Made by a program: the position numbers and the translations under genes | Notes under the pieces: model-generated | The model's input: only the letters and a program-made list of their open reading frames with translations | Told to the model about the DNA's origin: nothing | Databases searched by the model: none | Part shown: in pieces, positions 27,102-36,129 of the stretch | Layout: the number at the start of each line of letters is the position of its first letter | Position numbering within the stretch: the stretch's first letter is position 1 | From: Methanofollis tationis | Lineage (GTDB): Archaea; Halobacteriota; Methanomicrobia; Methanomicrobiales; Methanofollaceae | DNA length: 64,000 bases | Direction: 5' to 3' | NCBI RefSeq assembly: GCF_013377755.1 | Contig: NZ_JABXWR010000001.1 | Coordinates: 817,104-881,103, forward strand

Positions 27102-27734
27102 GAAAGAGATCAACACCTCTGGTAACGGTTCTGATGCACAGCGGCACGCCGACAGGGTCCGGGCCCCCTTGAGTTTCAGGATCGGCATTTTTTTCCGCTC
27201 TGGCGAACGGCCCCCGCACCTTATCGGGTCGCAGATCCCTGCTCACACCACCGGTTGCGACACAGAGAAGCACGTCCATTATGCCGACAAAATCCCGGTC
27301 CTCCAGGTGAACATCGGCTCTTCGCTGTTTCATGTGGGTAACGCTTTCACACGTGCCTATCGATCAACCGCCTTCCCCACACTGCACGCCGGGGGTTGCA
27401 CCCCCGGACCCCCGCGCACGATTGGACCGGGAAGGCACACACGGGATCCTGAGGGATTACGCCCATCCCCCCTATCGCAGATCAGCGGGGCAAGCCAGCC
27501 TCCAGGCACCAGCACAGGGATCAACTCCTTTTCATCTGGGAAACACTCCTCGCTTTCTCAATCGCGACCTGCTTTGTGAGGTCAGCCCATTATCCCGTGT
27601 CACCTGAGAGGAGTCAAATGAAGATATCAGGGCTACCCACACACAGTAGCGAAGAGCCCGAACATCTTCCAGGAAGCGGGAGAGAGCCACACCAATCCCC
27701 CTGCTCCCCCTCATACGGCCGGTTCCCTGACACT
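27102..27734. other. 633-nt gene-free region with a perfect GC palindrome
   Basis: No open frame here has convincing protein composition or a promoter. A T7 run near 27188-27194 could terminate the upstream genes. A perfect inverted repeat CCGGGGG/CCCCCGG (27389-27395 and 27401-27407, 5-nt loop) sits in the middle. The base composition is less regular than in flanking genes, which suggests decayed coding or mobile DNA, but no transposase remnant can be read. Confidence 0.45.
27389..27407. repeat. Perfect 7-bp inverted repeat
   Basis: CCGGGGG and CCCCCGG arms around TTGCA, followed by another C-rich tract (27408-27413). Without a T-run it is not an obvious terminator. Confidence 0.5.
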
Positions 27735-29219
27735 TCACACATGTCCGATGTCAGTATAGTTCGAGATCTCCGAGTTCGTGGTGCAGAGGTCCCGGGTTGA
27801 GAGGGCATGGACATCGTCGTGGCCGGTCAGGCGCGCGAAATCCGTGAGTTCGGCCGTCGAAACCCGGAGGAAGTTCTCCAGCTGCCGTGCCGATATATCG
27901 ATCCGCAGCCGTTCCCTGAGCAGGGGATCCTGCGTGGTCACCCCAACCGGGCACTTCCCGGTGTTGCAGAGGCGGTACTGCTGGCAGGCACAGGCCATCA
28001 GGGCTGCAGTTCCGATCGCCACGGCGTCGGCACCCATGGCGAGGGCCTTTGCAAAGTCGGACGAGACCCGCAACCCTCCGGTGATCACCAGTGAGACACC
28101 CTCGACTTCGTGCCTATCCAGAAACTTCCTGGCCCTGTAGAGGGCAAACGGAGTCGGTACAGAGGTGGCGTCCTTGATAAAGAGAGGGCTGGCCCCTGTC
28201 GCCCCGGGCCGCCCGTCGATGGTGATAAAGTCGGGTCCTGCCGCAACGGCGACCGCCATATCGGCCTCGATCTGCCCGGCCGCCAGTTTGATCCCGATTG
28301 GCCTGCCTCCGGTCGCCTCCCTGAGATCAGAAACGATCTTTTTCAGGCTGCCGGCATCTCTTATCCCCTCAAAACGGGCAGGGCTGACGATATCAACCCC
28401 GGGCGGGAAACCCCGGATCGCTGCGATCTCCCGGGTGACCTTCTCCGCAGGGAGATGGGCACCCATCCCGGGCTTTGAAGACTGCCCGATCTTGAGCTCG
28501 ACGGCATCCACACGCCGCAGGTTTTCCGGGGTTGCGCTGTAACGGTTCGGGACATATTCAAAGATATAGCGGTACGAAGCCTCAAGGGATTCCTCCAGGA
28601 TCCCCCCCTCGCCCGAGCACATGGCGGTGCCCACCGCGGCGCTCCCCCTGGCCAGGGCCACCTTAACCTCTCTGGAGAGGGCCCCAAAGGACATATGCGT
28701 GATGTAGATCGGGGTCTCGATCACAAGAGGTTTATCGGCCTTCGGCCCGATCACCGTCCTGGTGCTCACCGGTTCGCCGTCGTTGAGAGGGAGACGGGCC
28801 AGCTGCGCACCCATGATCAGGATATCGTCCCATGATATGACCGGTCGGCGGGTGCGCATCGGTTCGACGATCGATTCGTCTGTCGCCGCGATACGGTGGA
28901 TCCTGGCCATCTGGACCTCAAGGTCGTCATTCTCACGTTTCCACTCCCCGAGGTAGCCCTCCACATACCCGCGCCCCATATGGGAGACGGTGATCCTGTG
29001 CTCGGCGCCGCAGACAGGACAGATGATCGTCTGCTCCGACACCTTCACCTGCCGGTCCTCCAGAGGCTGCAGGTGCGAGTGGTTGGAGCGGCAGATGGGG
29101 CATTGCCAATCGTCAGGAAAATCTGCAGGTTTCGTACCCGGGGGGATGCCGGTCACCGAGTCACCCCTGGCGGGATCGTACTCAAAGACCTGACAGACAT
29201 TACACCGATATCTCACCAT
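27735..29219 (-). CDS. Rubredoxin-glutamate synthase (FMN domain) fusion
   Basis: A 494-residue protein with an N-terminal rubredoxin domain (C6, C9, C40, C43: CNVC and CPIC), a short CPVCG segment near residue 66, then the glutamate synthase FMN/[3Fe-4S] domain: [53 protein letters not shown] and cluster cysteines in [17 protein letters not shown]. It lacks the glutaminase domain of bacterial GltB. Archaeal glutamate synthases split these functions among separate subunits, so this may make glutamate from 2-oxoglutarate and ammonia delivered by a partner, or act on another substrate. The fused rubredoxin suggests electron delivery independent of NADPH. It is co-transcribed with the DUF2769 gene (18-nt gap). 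Confidence 0.88.
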   Translation of the reverse strand: MVRYRCNVCQVFEYDPARGDSVTGIPPGTKPADFPDDWQCPICRSNHSHLQPLEDRQVKVSEQTIICPVCGAEHRITVSHMGRGYVEGYLGEWKRENDDLEVQMARIHRIAATDESIVEPMRTRRPVISWDDILIMGAQLARLPLNDGEPVSTRTVIGPKADKPLVIETPIYITHMSFGALSREVKVALARGSAAVGTAMCSGEGGILEESLEASYRYIFEYVPNRYSATPENLRRVDAVELKIGQSSKPGMGAHLPAEKVTREIAAIRGFPPGVDIVSPARFEGIRDAGSLKKIVSDLREATGGRPIGIKLAAGQIEADMAVAVAAGPDFITIDGRPGATGASPLFIKDATSVPTPFALYRARKFLDRHEVEGVSLVITGGLRVSSDFAKALAMGADAVAIGTAALMACACQQYRLCNTGKCPVGVTTQDPLLRERLRIDISARQLENFLRVSTAELTDFARLTGHDDVHALSTRDLCTTNSEISNYTDIGHV

Positions 29220-29237
29220 TTTGAAACCGTCCTGATC

Positions 29238-29489
29238 TCAAACGCCTGACTGTTCTTTTTCCGAACCCAGAAGACAGTAATAGATGTGAGAAAGCCCCAT
29301 TTCTGTGTACACCGGACACCCGCCGCAGATACACCCCTTCTCCTCATCGATGCACCTGCTTTTTCCAATCAGGGGAAAACAGAAACCTCCGGCCTCGCCG
29401 CACTCCTTCCAGCTCGGGCATGTCTTGCAGATGCACATCGAAAGAACCATCTGCTTCTTCTCTTCCATGGACAACTCAGTCTGATCCAT
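29238..29489 (-). CDS. Cysteine-rich DUF2769 protein
   Basis: An 83-residue protein with eight cysteines arranged as CICKTCPSWKEC, GFCFP, SRCID, CICGGC and YYCL, which I assign to DUF2769. The spacing suggests zinc or Fe-S binding. The start ATG 29489 follows GGGGGAC. A TATA element (plus-strand 29522-29529) lies about 37 nt upstream. It heads a two-gene unit with the rubredoxin-glutamate synthase fusion. Because both proteins are metal/redox-type, a redox partnership is plausible but not shown. Confidence 0.78.
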   Translation of the reverse strand: MDQTELSMEEKKQMVLSMCICKTCPSWKECGEAGGFCFPLIGKSRCIDEEKGCICGGCPVYTEMGLSHIYYCLLGSEKEQSGV

Positions 29490-29662
29490 TCCCAGTCCCC
29501 CGACCAATCATAATCTTCACGATATAATACCATTTCCATTTCAGGGTGGAACAATGGAAATGTGTATGCTATGATCGGATTTCTGGGGAAAACCAACCTC
29601 ACATCGGTTTTACCCTCATCGACACTCCCCTGAAGGCAGGGCAGGCGATTATGAGGCGCCAG

Positions 29663-29684
29663 AAAAAAAGGGGAGGAAAACCTC
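29663..29684 (-). terminator. Terminator of ahcY
   Basis: On the minus strand, downstream of the ahcY stop codon, GAGG-TTTT-CCTC forms a short hairpin followed by CC and seven T, resembling an intrinsic terminator. Confidence 0.5.
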
Positions 29685-29693
29685 ACAAAATAA

Positions 29694-30920
29694 TTATGTG
29701 CCAATGTTCCAGGCGCTCATATAGTGCGTCTGCTCCTCGCTGAGCGAGTCGATCGCGATCCCGAGGGCGGCGAGTTTTCTTTCCGCCACTTCCTCGTCGA
29801 TGGCGTTCGGGACGTCGTAGACGCCGGGGACGAGGTCCTGTCCGTGCTCGACCATGTACCGGGCCGAGAGCGCCTGAAGGGCAAACGAGAGGTCCATCAC
29901 CTCAATCGGGTGGCCCATCCCCTTCGGCGTCGCCAGGTTCACCAGGCGCCCCTCGGCCAGGACGTGGATCTGCTTCCCGAAAATATCGTAGGTGTCGATC
30001 CCATCCCGGCGCTCGATGGCGTCGGCGTGCTCCTCCAGCCACTTCACATCGATCTCGACGTTGAAGTGCCCGGCATTGGAGAGGATGGCGCCGTCCTGCA
30101 TCAGGGCGAAGTGCCGTTCGGTCAGGATCGAAGTGTTTCCGGTGGTGGTGATGAAGATCTCGCCGACCTTCACCGCCTCGTCCATCGGCATCACGACAAA
30201 ACCCTCCATATGCGCCTCAAGCGCACGCCTTGGGTCCACCTCGGTGACGATCACCTGCGCACCGAGGCCGCGGGCCTTCCGCGCCACGCCGCGGCCGCAG
30301 AAACCGTAGCCGGCGACGACGAGGTGCTTGCCCGCAAGCAGGCAGTTCGTGGTCACCATGATCGACGAGAGCGAGCTCTCGCCGGTGCCGTGGACATTGT
30401 CGAAATGACGCTTCATCGGGGTGTCGTTCACGGCGATCACCGGGAACTTCAGGGCCCCTTCAGCCGCCATCGAGCGGAGACGGTGGATACCGGTCGTCGT
30501 CTCCTCGCAGCCGCCGACGACGCCGTCGAGCACGTCCTGCCTGCGGGTGTGGATCTCGAAGATCAGGTCCATGCCGTCGTCGATCGTAATCGAGGGGCGG
30601 GCGTCGAGCACCCGGTTGATCGCCGCGTAGTACTCCTCGTTCGAGCATGCACGCTTTGCATAGCAGTGGACGCCCTTAACCCCGTTCAGGGCTTCTGCCA
30701 CATCGTCCTGCGTGGAGAGGGGGTTGCAGCCGGTGATGTACACCTCGGCACCGCCGGCCGCCAGAGTTTCGACCAGGACGGCGGTCTTCGCCTCCACATG
30801 GAGGGCCATCCCGATGGTCACGCCCGCAAGCGGCTTTTCTCTCTCGAATTCCTCTCTGATGCTCCTGAGGACCGGCATATACTGCCTGGCCCAGTCCATC
30901 TTCTGCTGGCCTGTCGTCAT
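29694..30920 (-). CDS. ahcY: S-adenosylhomocysteine (or S-inosylhomocysteine) hydrolase
   Basis: This NAD-dependent enzyme hydrolyses SAH to homocysteine and adenosine, relieving methyltransferase inhibition. The 408-residue protein shows NAD-binding VVAGYGFCGRGVARKARGLGA, the substrate segment NDTPMKRHFDNVHGTGES and the C-terminal RYMVEHGQDLVPGVYDVP. In M. jannaschii the homologue instead hydrolyses S-inosylhomocysteine after a deaminase, so the true substrate here is unsure. The ATG at 30920 is chosen by the GGAGG site upstream. The frame extends further but would run into hisF on the opposite strand. Confidence 0.93.
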   Translation of the reverse strand: MTTGQQKMDWARQYMPVLRSIREEFEREKPLAGVTIGMALHVEAKTAVLVETLAAGGAEVYITGCNPLSTQDDVAEALNGVKGVHCYAKRACSNEEYYAAINRVLDARPSITIDDGMDLIFEIHTRRQDVLDGVVGGCEETTTGIHRLRSMAAEGALKFPVIAVNDTPMKRHFDNVHGTGESSLSSIMVTTNCLLAGKHLVVAGYGFCGRGVARKARGLGAQVIVTEVDPRRALEAHMEGFVVMPMDEAVKVGEIFITTTGNTSILTERHFALMQDGAILSNAGHFNVEIDVKWLEEHADAIERRDGIDTYDIFGKQIHVLAEGRLVNLATPKGMGHPIEVMDLSFALQALSARYMVEHGQDLVPGVYDVPNAIDEEVAERKLAALGIAIDSLSEEQTHYMSAWNIGT

Positions 30921-31025
30921 ATGGTTGCCACAGCCTCCTCCCATATCATTGGACGCCGAACACTTCAAGGGTGCGCAAACGCCCTTCCCAAACGCTGATA
31001 ATCCCCGCCGCCAGAGAAACTTCGC

Positions 31026-31832
31026 ATGGCACTCACCAGACGGATCATCCCGTGCCTCGACATCAAAGACGGCAGGGTCGTAAAGGGAACGCACTTCGAG
31101 GGACTCAGGGACGCAGGGGACCCGGTGGAGCTCGCAGCACGCTACAACGAGCAGGGGGCCGATGAGGTGGTCTTCCTGGACATCACCGCATCGAAGGAGA
31201 ACCGCGGGACGATCCTCTCGGTGATCGGGAGGGCGGCCGACCAGCTCTTCCTCCCGCTCACCGTCGGCGGCGGGATCAGGAGCGTCGACGATATCCAGCA
31301 GACTCTGCGGGCCGGGGCCGACAAGGTCTCGATCAATACGAGCGCCGTCACCGACCCATCCCTCATCGACCGTGCGGCGGCGCGGTTCGGGACGCAGTGC
31401 ATCGTCGTGGCGATCGATGTCAGGGCGAACCCCGTGATGCAGGAGGGAAAAACACCGGTGGTCCTCCCAGACGGCCGCGAGGTCTGGTACGAGGTGGTGA
31501 CGATGGGCGGATCGCACCCGACCGGGATCGATGCGGTCAGGTGGGCACAGGAGGTCGAGGCGCGCGGGGCCGGCGAGATTCTCCTGACCAGCATGGAGAC
31601 CGACGGCACAAAAGAAGGGTTCGACATCCCGATCACCCGCGCCATCTCAGAGGGCGTCGGTATCCCGGTGATCGCAAGCGGCGGCGTCGGGACGCTCGAA
31701 CACTTTTACGACGGTTTCGTTCTCGGAAAAGCAGACGCCTGCCTTGCGGCAAGCGTCTTCCATTACGGTGAGTTCACCGTCAGGCAGGTCAAGGAGTACC
31801 TGGCCGCACGGGATATCCCGGTACGGCTGTAA
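31026..31832 (+). CDS. hisF: Imidazole glycerol phosphate synthase, cyclase subunit HisF
   Basis: HisF takes ammonia from HisH and PRFAR to form imidazole glycerol phosphate and AICAR in histidine synthesis. The 268-residue TIM barrel has the two half-barrel phosphate sites and both catalytic aspartates: [15 protein letters not shown] (Asp near residue 12) and [14 protein letters not shown] (Asp near 136-180 region). VGGGIRS and ASGGVGT bind the phosphates. It diverges from ahcY and overlaps the 3' end of pheT by 44 nt in the convergent direction, a long antisense overlap. No other his gene is in this window. Confidence 0.95.
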   Translation: MALTRRIIPCLDIKDGRVVKGTHFEGLRDAGDPVELAARYNEQGADEVVFLDITASKENRGTILSVIGRAADQLFLPLTVGGGIRSVDDIQQTLRAGADKVSINTSAVTDPSLIDRAAARFGTQCIVVAIDVRANPVMQEGKTPVVLPDGREVWYEVVTMGGSHPTGIDAVRWAQEVEARGAGEILLTSMETDGTKEGFDIPITRAISEGVGIPVIASGGVGTLEHFYDGFVLGKADACLAASVFHYGEFTVRQVKEYLAARDIPVRL

Positions 31833-33429
31833 GGTCGAGTTCGAGCGCTGCTACCGGGTGCTCGAGGGAGAAGGCGGTGAGCACCTCGGGGTGGATCTCA
31901 CCGAAGACCCCGACTATTTTTCCGTTCACGACGACGTCGCCGCGACGACCATCGATGAACGCCGGATCGGCGGATTCTGCGAACTCAGGCGAGAGGCCGC
32001 ACTCCCGGCAGAGAGCGTCCATCGTCGCATAGGCCTCGGAGAAATCGGCCGCCGCATGAATGGAGACGGCGGCAACGGTCTGCATCGTTGCATATCCCCG
32101 GATCACGTCGCCGGTCGCAAAGACCTGCTGCGGGAGTTCGCGGTGGCGGTTGATCTGGAGGGTCTCCATGAGCAGGGGGAGAATGTGGGTGCGCACCACG
32201 CTCTGGTCCTCGGTGATCGGTTTTGCCACCGGGAGGACGTCGGGCGAAGGCGCACGGCCCATCCGTTCGTACAGCAGTTTCTCCGAGGTGAGGGTAAAGG
32301 GCAGCACCTCGAGGTAGCCCAGGCCCGTGAAGATGGTGCGGACCGTCCGCTCGAGGGCCGAGATCGGGTGCTCCCTGCCGGTGGTGAAGGTTCTGGGGAG
32401 GGCGGCGTCGAAGCGGTCGTAGCCGTATGCGACGGCGACGTCCTCGAAAAGGTCCCAGTCGTGCATGATATCGGCGCGGTACGGTGGCACGAGCACCCTG
32501 ACGCGGCCTTCAGGGAGGGGTTCGGCGCCGAAGCGCATCTTCCGCAGGAGAGCGGCCATCTCCTCCGCGTCGAGGTCAAGGCCGAGCAGGCGGGCGCAGT
32601 CGGCGACGCTCACGATCCGCTCGACAGGGGAGAGATCGGGGCATGGCGTGCCATCAATATCGACGCTCTCGATCGTCGCCCCGGCTTCAGCAAGGGCGGT
32701 GCAGATGATGTTCGCCGCCATCCGCACGGCGCGCGCGTCGGTGCCGGTGCAGTCGAGCAGGATGGTTCTCGTCTCCGTCGTCACCCGCGTCAGTTCGCCG
32801 TTGATGATCGGCGGGAAAGAAAGAACGCGGTCGTCGGCGTCGACGATGAGGGGGAAACGGTCGAAGTTCTCGACAAGACGGGCGTAGTCCCGGCCCTTCG
32901 GGTGGTCCGAGAGGATCTCCTCCATCGAGAGGTCCTCGGTAAAGTCGAGCGGGACAAAACGGCGGTCCCGCGGCGAGGCGAGATAACGGAACGGCGGCCT
33001 GACGGCGGCCATGTCGTGGACGCCGATCGCCACCTTCCGCCGGCCCCGGCCGAGCGCCCAGTGGAGCGCTTCTTGAAGCCCCATCAGGCTCTCGATCCCG
33101 GCCTCGTCGAGGCGGACGTTCCGGATCACAGCCGAACCGAGGTATGGCCGGATTTCAGCGAGGGCCGGGTCGACCGAGAAGGCGATCCCCGAAGGGGTGA
33201 CCGGATATGCGGGAAGACCCTCCTCGATACCGAGGAAACCGCGCATGGCGCGGGCCACGCCCTCGGTGGAGTAGAGGTCGACGCGGCTCGGGAAGAACTC
33301 CATGTCCACATGGTCCTCGAGGGTGCGCTCGATGTCAGAGCCGATCATCGGCAGCCGATCGATGATGCTCTGCCGGTCGGTGCCGGTCAGCCGTTCGAGA
33401 TATTCGTAGTTGAGCCGAATTATTGCCAT
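31789..33429 (-). CDS. pheT: Phenylalanyl-tRNA synthetase beta subunit, archaeal type
   Basis: The 546-residue beta subunit of the (alpha-beta)2 PheRS. Blocks typical of the archaeal/eukaryotic form include MPMIG-like [12 protein letters not shown], a B3/4 editing region, the B5 domain ([43 protein letters not shown]), and the B6-B7 pseudo-catalytic region ending near [11 protein letters not shown]. It starts 4 nt before pheS ends, so the two are coupled. The stop codon lies inside the antisense hisF coding region. Confidence 0.95.
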   Translation of the reverse strand: MAIIRLNYEYLERLTGTDRQSIIDRLPMIGSDIERTLEDHVDMEFFPSRVDLYSTEGVARAMRGFLGIEEGLPAYPVTPSGIAFSVDPALAEIRPYLGSAVIRNVRLDEAGIESLMGLQEALHWALGRGRRKVAIGVHDMAAVRPPFRYLASPRDRRFVPLDFTEDLSMEEILSDHPKGRDYARLVENFDRFPLIVDADDRVLSFPPIINGELTRVTTETRTILLDCTGTDARAVRMAANIICTALAEAGATIESVDIDGTPCPDLSPVERIVSVADCARLLGLDLDAEEMAALLRKMRFGAEPLPEGRVRVLVPPYRADIMHDWDLFEDVAVAYGYDRFDAALPRTFTTGREHPISALERTVRTIFTGLGYLEVLPFTLTSEKLLYERMGRAPSPDVLPVAKPITEDQSVVRTHILPLLMETLQINRHRELPQQVFATGDVIRGYATMQTVAAVSIHAAADFSEAYATMDALCRECGLSPEFAESADPAFIDGRRGDVVVNGKIVGVFGEIHPEVLTAFSLEHPVAALELDLTAVPGYPVRPGTP

Positions 33430-33432
33430 ATC

Positions 33433-34866
33433 TCACTCCCCCTCCCCGATCACCGGGCTCTCCCTGATCCAGTCGATGTCGCTCCGGTAAAGCTGCCTGA
33501 GGTCCTTTAACCCGAGTTTGAGCATGCCGACGCGGGAGATCCCGAGCCCCCATGCGAGCACCGGGGCCTCGATCCCCCACGGGGCGGTGACCTCTTCCCT
33601 GAAGACGCCGGCGCCGCCGAGCTCCACCCAGCCGAGCCCGTCCACCCATACTTCGGGTTCGACCGAGGGCTCGGTGTACGGGAAGTAGCCCGGCCTGAAC
33701 CTGACGTTTGAAAAGCCCATCCTCTGGTAGAACTCGCGCAGGTAGCCGAGGAGGTGGCGGAAGGTGACGTCCTCGTCCATGACGATCCCTTCGAGCTGCT
33801 CGAACTCGGGCAGGTGGGTCGGGTCGATCGCCTCGCGCCGGTAGACCCGGCCGAGGGCGAAGGCCTTCACCGGGGGCTTCGGGTTCTCGATGAGATATTT
33901 GACCGAGAGCGGAGTCGTGTGAGTGCGCAGCACGCACTGCTCGGCCTTTGCAGCCTCCCAGACGCCGCCCCACCCGGTTGAGGAGGTGGCGCCGCCGTGC
34001 TCGTGCATGTCGCGCACCCCCTCCCAGCCCGCGGGCACGGGCTCGGTGCGGTCGAGGTAGAAGGTGTCCTGCATCTCGCGGGCCGGGTGGTCCTGCGGCT
34101 GGAAGAGGGCGTCGAAGTCCCAGAAGGCCGAGAGGGCGATGTCGCCCCGCATCTCCACAAAGCCCATGTCCAGGAGAATGCGTTTGACCTCGTCGATGAT
34201 CCGCTGGTACGGATGGGATTTGCCCGGATAGATCCGTTTCGGGGGCGTCTGGAGGCTGTAGCGCCGGAGGTTCGCCGTCCGCCACGAGCCCGAGAGGATC
34301 AGGTCACGCGTCAGCGTCCCGGTCTCCTCCCTGAGGTCGAGGCCGGAGACGACGAGCGCTGCTCCGGCCGGCGTGATCGCAATCGTGTAGGAGGCCTCTT
34401 CGGCCTCGACGATGAGGTTGCGCTTGAGGAGATCAGGGATCCCGGGCATTCCCTCCCGCGGTGCGGCAAGGGCGATCTCGTCGTCGCCGGGCGGCACCTC
34501 GCCAATCGTCTGGGCGACGCCGTTTGTGATTGTGATCCAGCCTTTTTTCCGCAGCCATCCAATGCCGATCCTGGAGAGGGGAAGGGCCTGGAGGTCCTTC
34601 ATCGGGATCCCCTCGCCGATCTGCTCCAGCATCTGCCGTTCGGGCAGCCCGGATCTCAGGTATTCCTCCCCTTCGGGGGTGAGGGTATAGGTCTTCGTGA
34701 CCGTCCGCTCGATTGCTGCAAGGCCGCGGTCGGCGCAGAGGTGGGCATACTGCACGACCGCCTCCTCCGATGTTTCGAGGGCCTCTGCAAGGGCGACGGC
34801 ACCGGCCCGGCCGCGGGGGGCGAGGGCGACGAGAAGCCGTTTTTCGTTCAGGGTGAGATCAGCCAT
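33433..34866 (-). CDS. pheS: Phenylalanyl-tRNA synthetase alpha subunit
   Basis: The catalytic class II subunit, about 477 residues. The N-terminal third contains winged-helix DNA-binding-like repeats (LNEKRLLVALAPRGRAGAV, then GMPGIPDLLKRNLIV) found in archaeal PheS. The class II motifs are FWDFDALFQPQDHPAREMQDTF (motif 1/2 region), YRREAIDPTHLPEFEQLEG (motif 2) and VLAWGLGISRVGML (motif 3). The start ATG 34866 overlaps the trpS stop by one base (TAATG). The longer upstream frame is part of trpS in another frame. Confidence 0.95.
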   Translation of the reverse strand: MADLTLNEKRLLVALAPRGRAGAVALAEALETSEEAVVQYAHLCADRGLAAIERTVTKTYTLTPEGEEYLRSGLPERQMLEQIGEGIPMKDLQALPLSRIGIGWLRKKGWITITNGVAQTIGEVPPGDDEIALAAPREGMPGIPDLLKRNLIVEAEEASYTIAITPAGAALVVSGLDLREETGTLTRDLILSGSWRTANLRRYSLQTPPKRIYPGKSHPYQRIIDEVKRILLDMGFVEMRGDIALSAFWDFDALFQPQDHPAREMQDTFYLDRTEPVPAGWEGVRDMHEHGGATSSTGWGGVWEAAKAEQCVLRTHTTPLSVKYLIENPKPPVKAFALGRVYRREAIDPTHLPEFEQLEGIVMDEDVTFRHLLGYLREFYQRMGFSNVRFRPGYFPYTEPSVEPEVWVDGLGWVELGGAGVFREEVTAPWGIEAPVLAWGLGISRVGMLKLGLKDLRQLYRSDIDWIRESPVIGEGE

Positions 34867-36119
34867 TATCCTTCCACCAGATCTTTTGCTTCGTCTATCC
34901 GTTCGGTGAAGTCCCTGAGGAACTCCTGCGTGCGTGCAAGCGTCTCCTTCTTGCAGGTCCCGCAGAGAAGCTCGCCGGCCCGGCACCGCCGAGAGATTTC
35001 GGCAAGTTCGGCGTCGTCCTTCGCCATATGGAAGAGGTTTAAGAGATAGACCGGACACTTCTCAGGTTCGCCGCCGAGACGCTTCTGCTCGTCAAGAGTC
35101 ATCCGCCCGCCGGTCAGGGCGCCCATCACCTTCTTTTTGAGGTCCTTCTCGGTCTCCCAGAACGAGATGAAACTCTCAGGGACCGAGGAGGACATCTTTC
35201 CGCCCTGCAGACCGGGCATGAAGGTGTGGTAGGTGGACGAGGGAGCGACAAACCCGAAACCGCCGTGATCGATCTCGATCAGGCGCACCGCCTCCTCGAC
35301 CGGAGCGAATGAGGCACCGGGTATGTCGACATGCCCCTCGTAGCGCGTTGATCCCGGGAACGCCCGGTGGACCGCATCAATCGCCTCCTCAGGGGCGTTT
35401 TTCGAGCGGACACTGATGCAGCCGTCCCGCACCTCGACAAGGAACATCCGCAGTTTGTAGGCGACGTCCCTGGTGAGCCTGATATGGGGGTCCTGATCGA
35501 TCCCGACCGGAACGACGGTGGGGGCCGGGCCGCAGTCTGCCTGCGGGAAGAGGATGTCAGCCACCTGGGTGGCAACGCTCATCGCATGGGCGAGCGCCGT
35601 CTCCTGCGAGAAACCGTAGATCGCCTGGAGGTCGGAGAAGTTGATCTTCGTCGCCGCCTCGAAGGCGAGGTCTTTTAACGGGTTGTTCTCGCTCTGGGAG
35701 TAGGTCTTCCCCTCGTAGCCGAGGGCGTAGAGGCAGGCGAGGTATTCCCGCCCGAACTCCCGGCATTTCTCCCAGGATATTCCCCGGACTGCATGCGCCT
35801 CACGGTCGGCGATGGCGACATAGCCCTGCCCGCCCTGCTGCACGTGCCAGACCACTTCTTTCATCACCATCAGGTGGCCGAGGTGCGGATGGCCCGAGGG
35901 CATGAACCCGGTCATCACGTTGAAGGGCATTCTGTTCCTGATGGCGTCGGCGATCCGGCCGTAGTCCCGGTGACCGACGACGATACCCCGGCCCATAAAA
36001 GAAGGAACGGCGGGGAGGCGGTCAACTACGTTTTCCATCGGTTCAATGCCGAATTCAGAGAAGAGTTTGCCGACATCGACCGTCTGGCTGCTTGCCCATG
36101 GATTGATCCCCTGCTGCAT
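34866..36119 (-). CDS. trpS: Tryptophanyl-tRNA synthetase
   Basis: A class I synthetase of 417 residues. The HIGH-like motif is SGHPHLGHLM (about residue 74), and the KMSKS motif is represented by GGKMSSS. The archaeal/eukaryotic-type pocket (VGIDQDPHIRLTRDVA; SQSENN) is present. The C-terminal Cys pair in CGTCKKE is common in archaeal TrpRS. It is 10 nt downstream of endA and overlaps pheS by one base. Confidence 0.95.
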   Translation of the reverse strand: MQQGINPWASSQTVDVGKLFSEFGIEPMENVVDRLPAVPSFMGRGIVVGHRDYGRIADAIRNRMPFNVMTGFMPSGHPHLGHLMVMKEVVWHVQQGGQGYVAIADREAHAVRGISWEKCREFGREYLACLYALGYEGKTYSQSENNPLKDLAFEAATKINFSDLQAIYGFSQETALAHAMSVATQVADILFPQADCGPAPTVVPVGIDQDPHIRLTRDVAYKLRMFLVEVRDGCISVRSKNAPEEAIDAVHRAFPGSTRYEGHVDIPGASFAPVEEAVRLIEIDHGGFGFVAPSSTYHTFMPGLQGGKMSSSVPESFISFWETEKDLKKKVMGALTGGRMTLDEQKRLGGEPEKCPVYLLNLFHMAKDDAELAEISRRCRAGELLCGTCKKETLARTQEFLRDFTERIDEAKDLVEG

Positions 36120-36129
36120 AAGTCGTATC

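Noticed and set aside
27680-27735. Weak resemblance to a group II intron domain V (GAACCGGCCGTATGAG on the minus strand)
   Set aside because: The complementary strand of the expected stem is absent and no reverse transcriptase remnant is visible nearby.
31744-33510. 588-residue plus-strand frame opposite pheT
   Set aside because: Shadow frame. It runs out of hisF and has no protein-like features; PheT is intact on the other strand.
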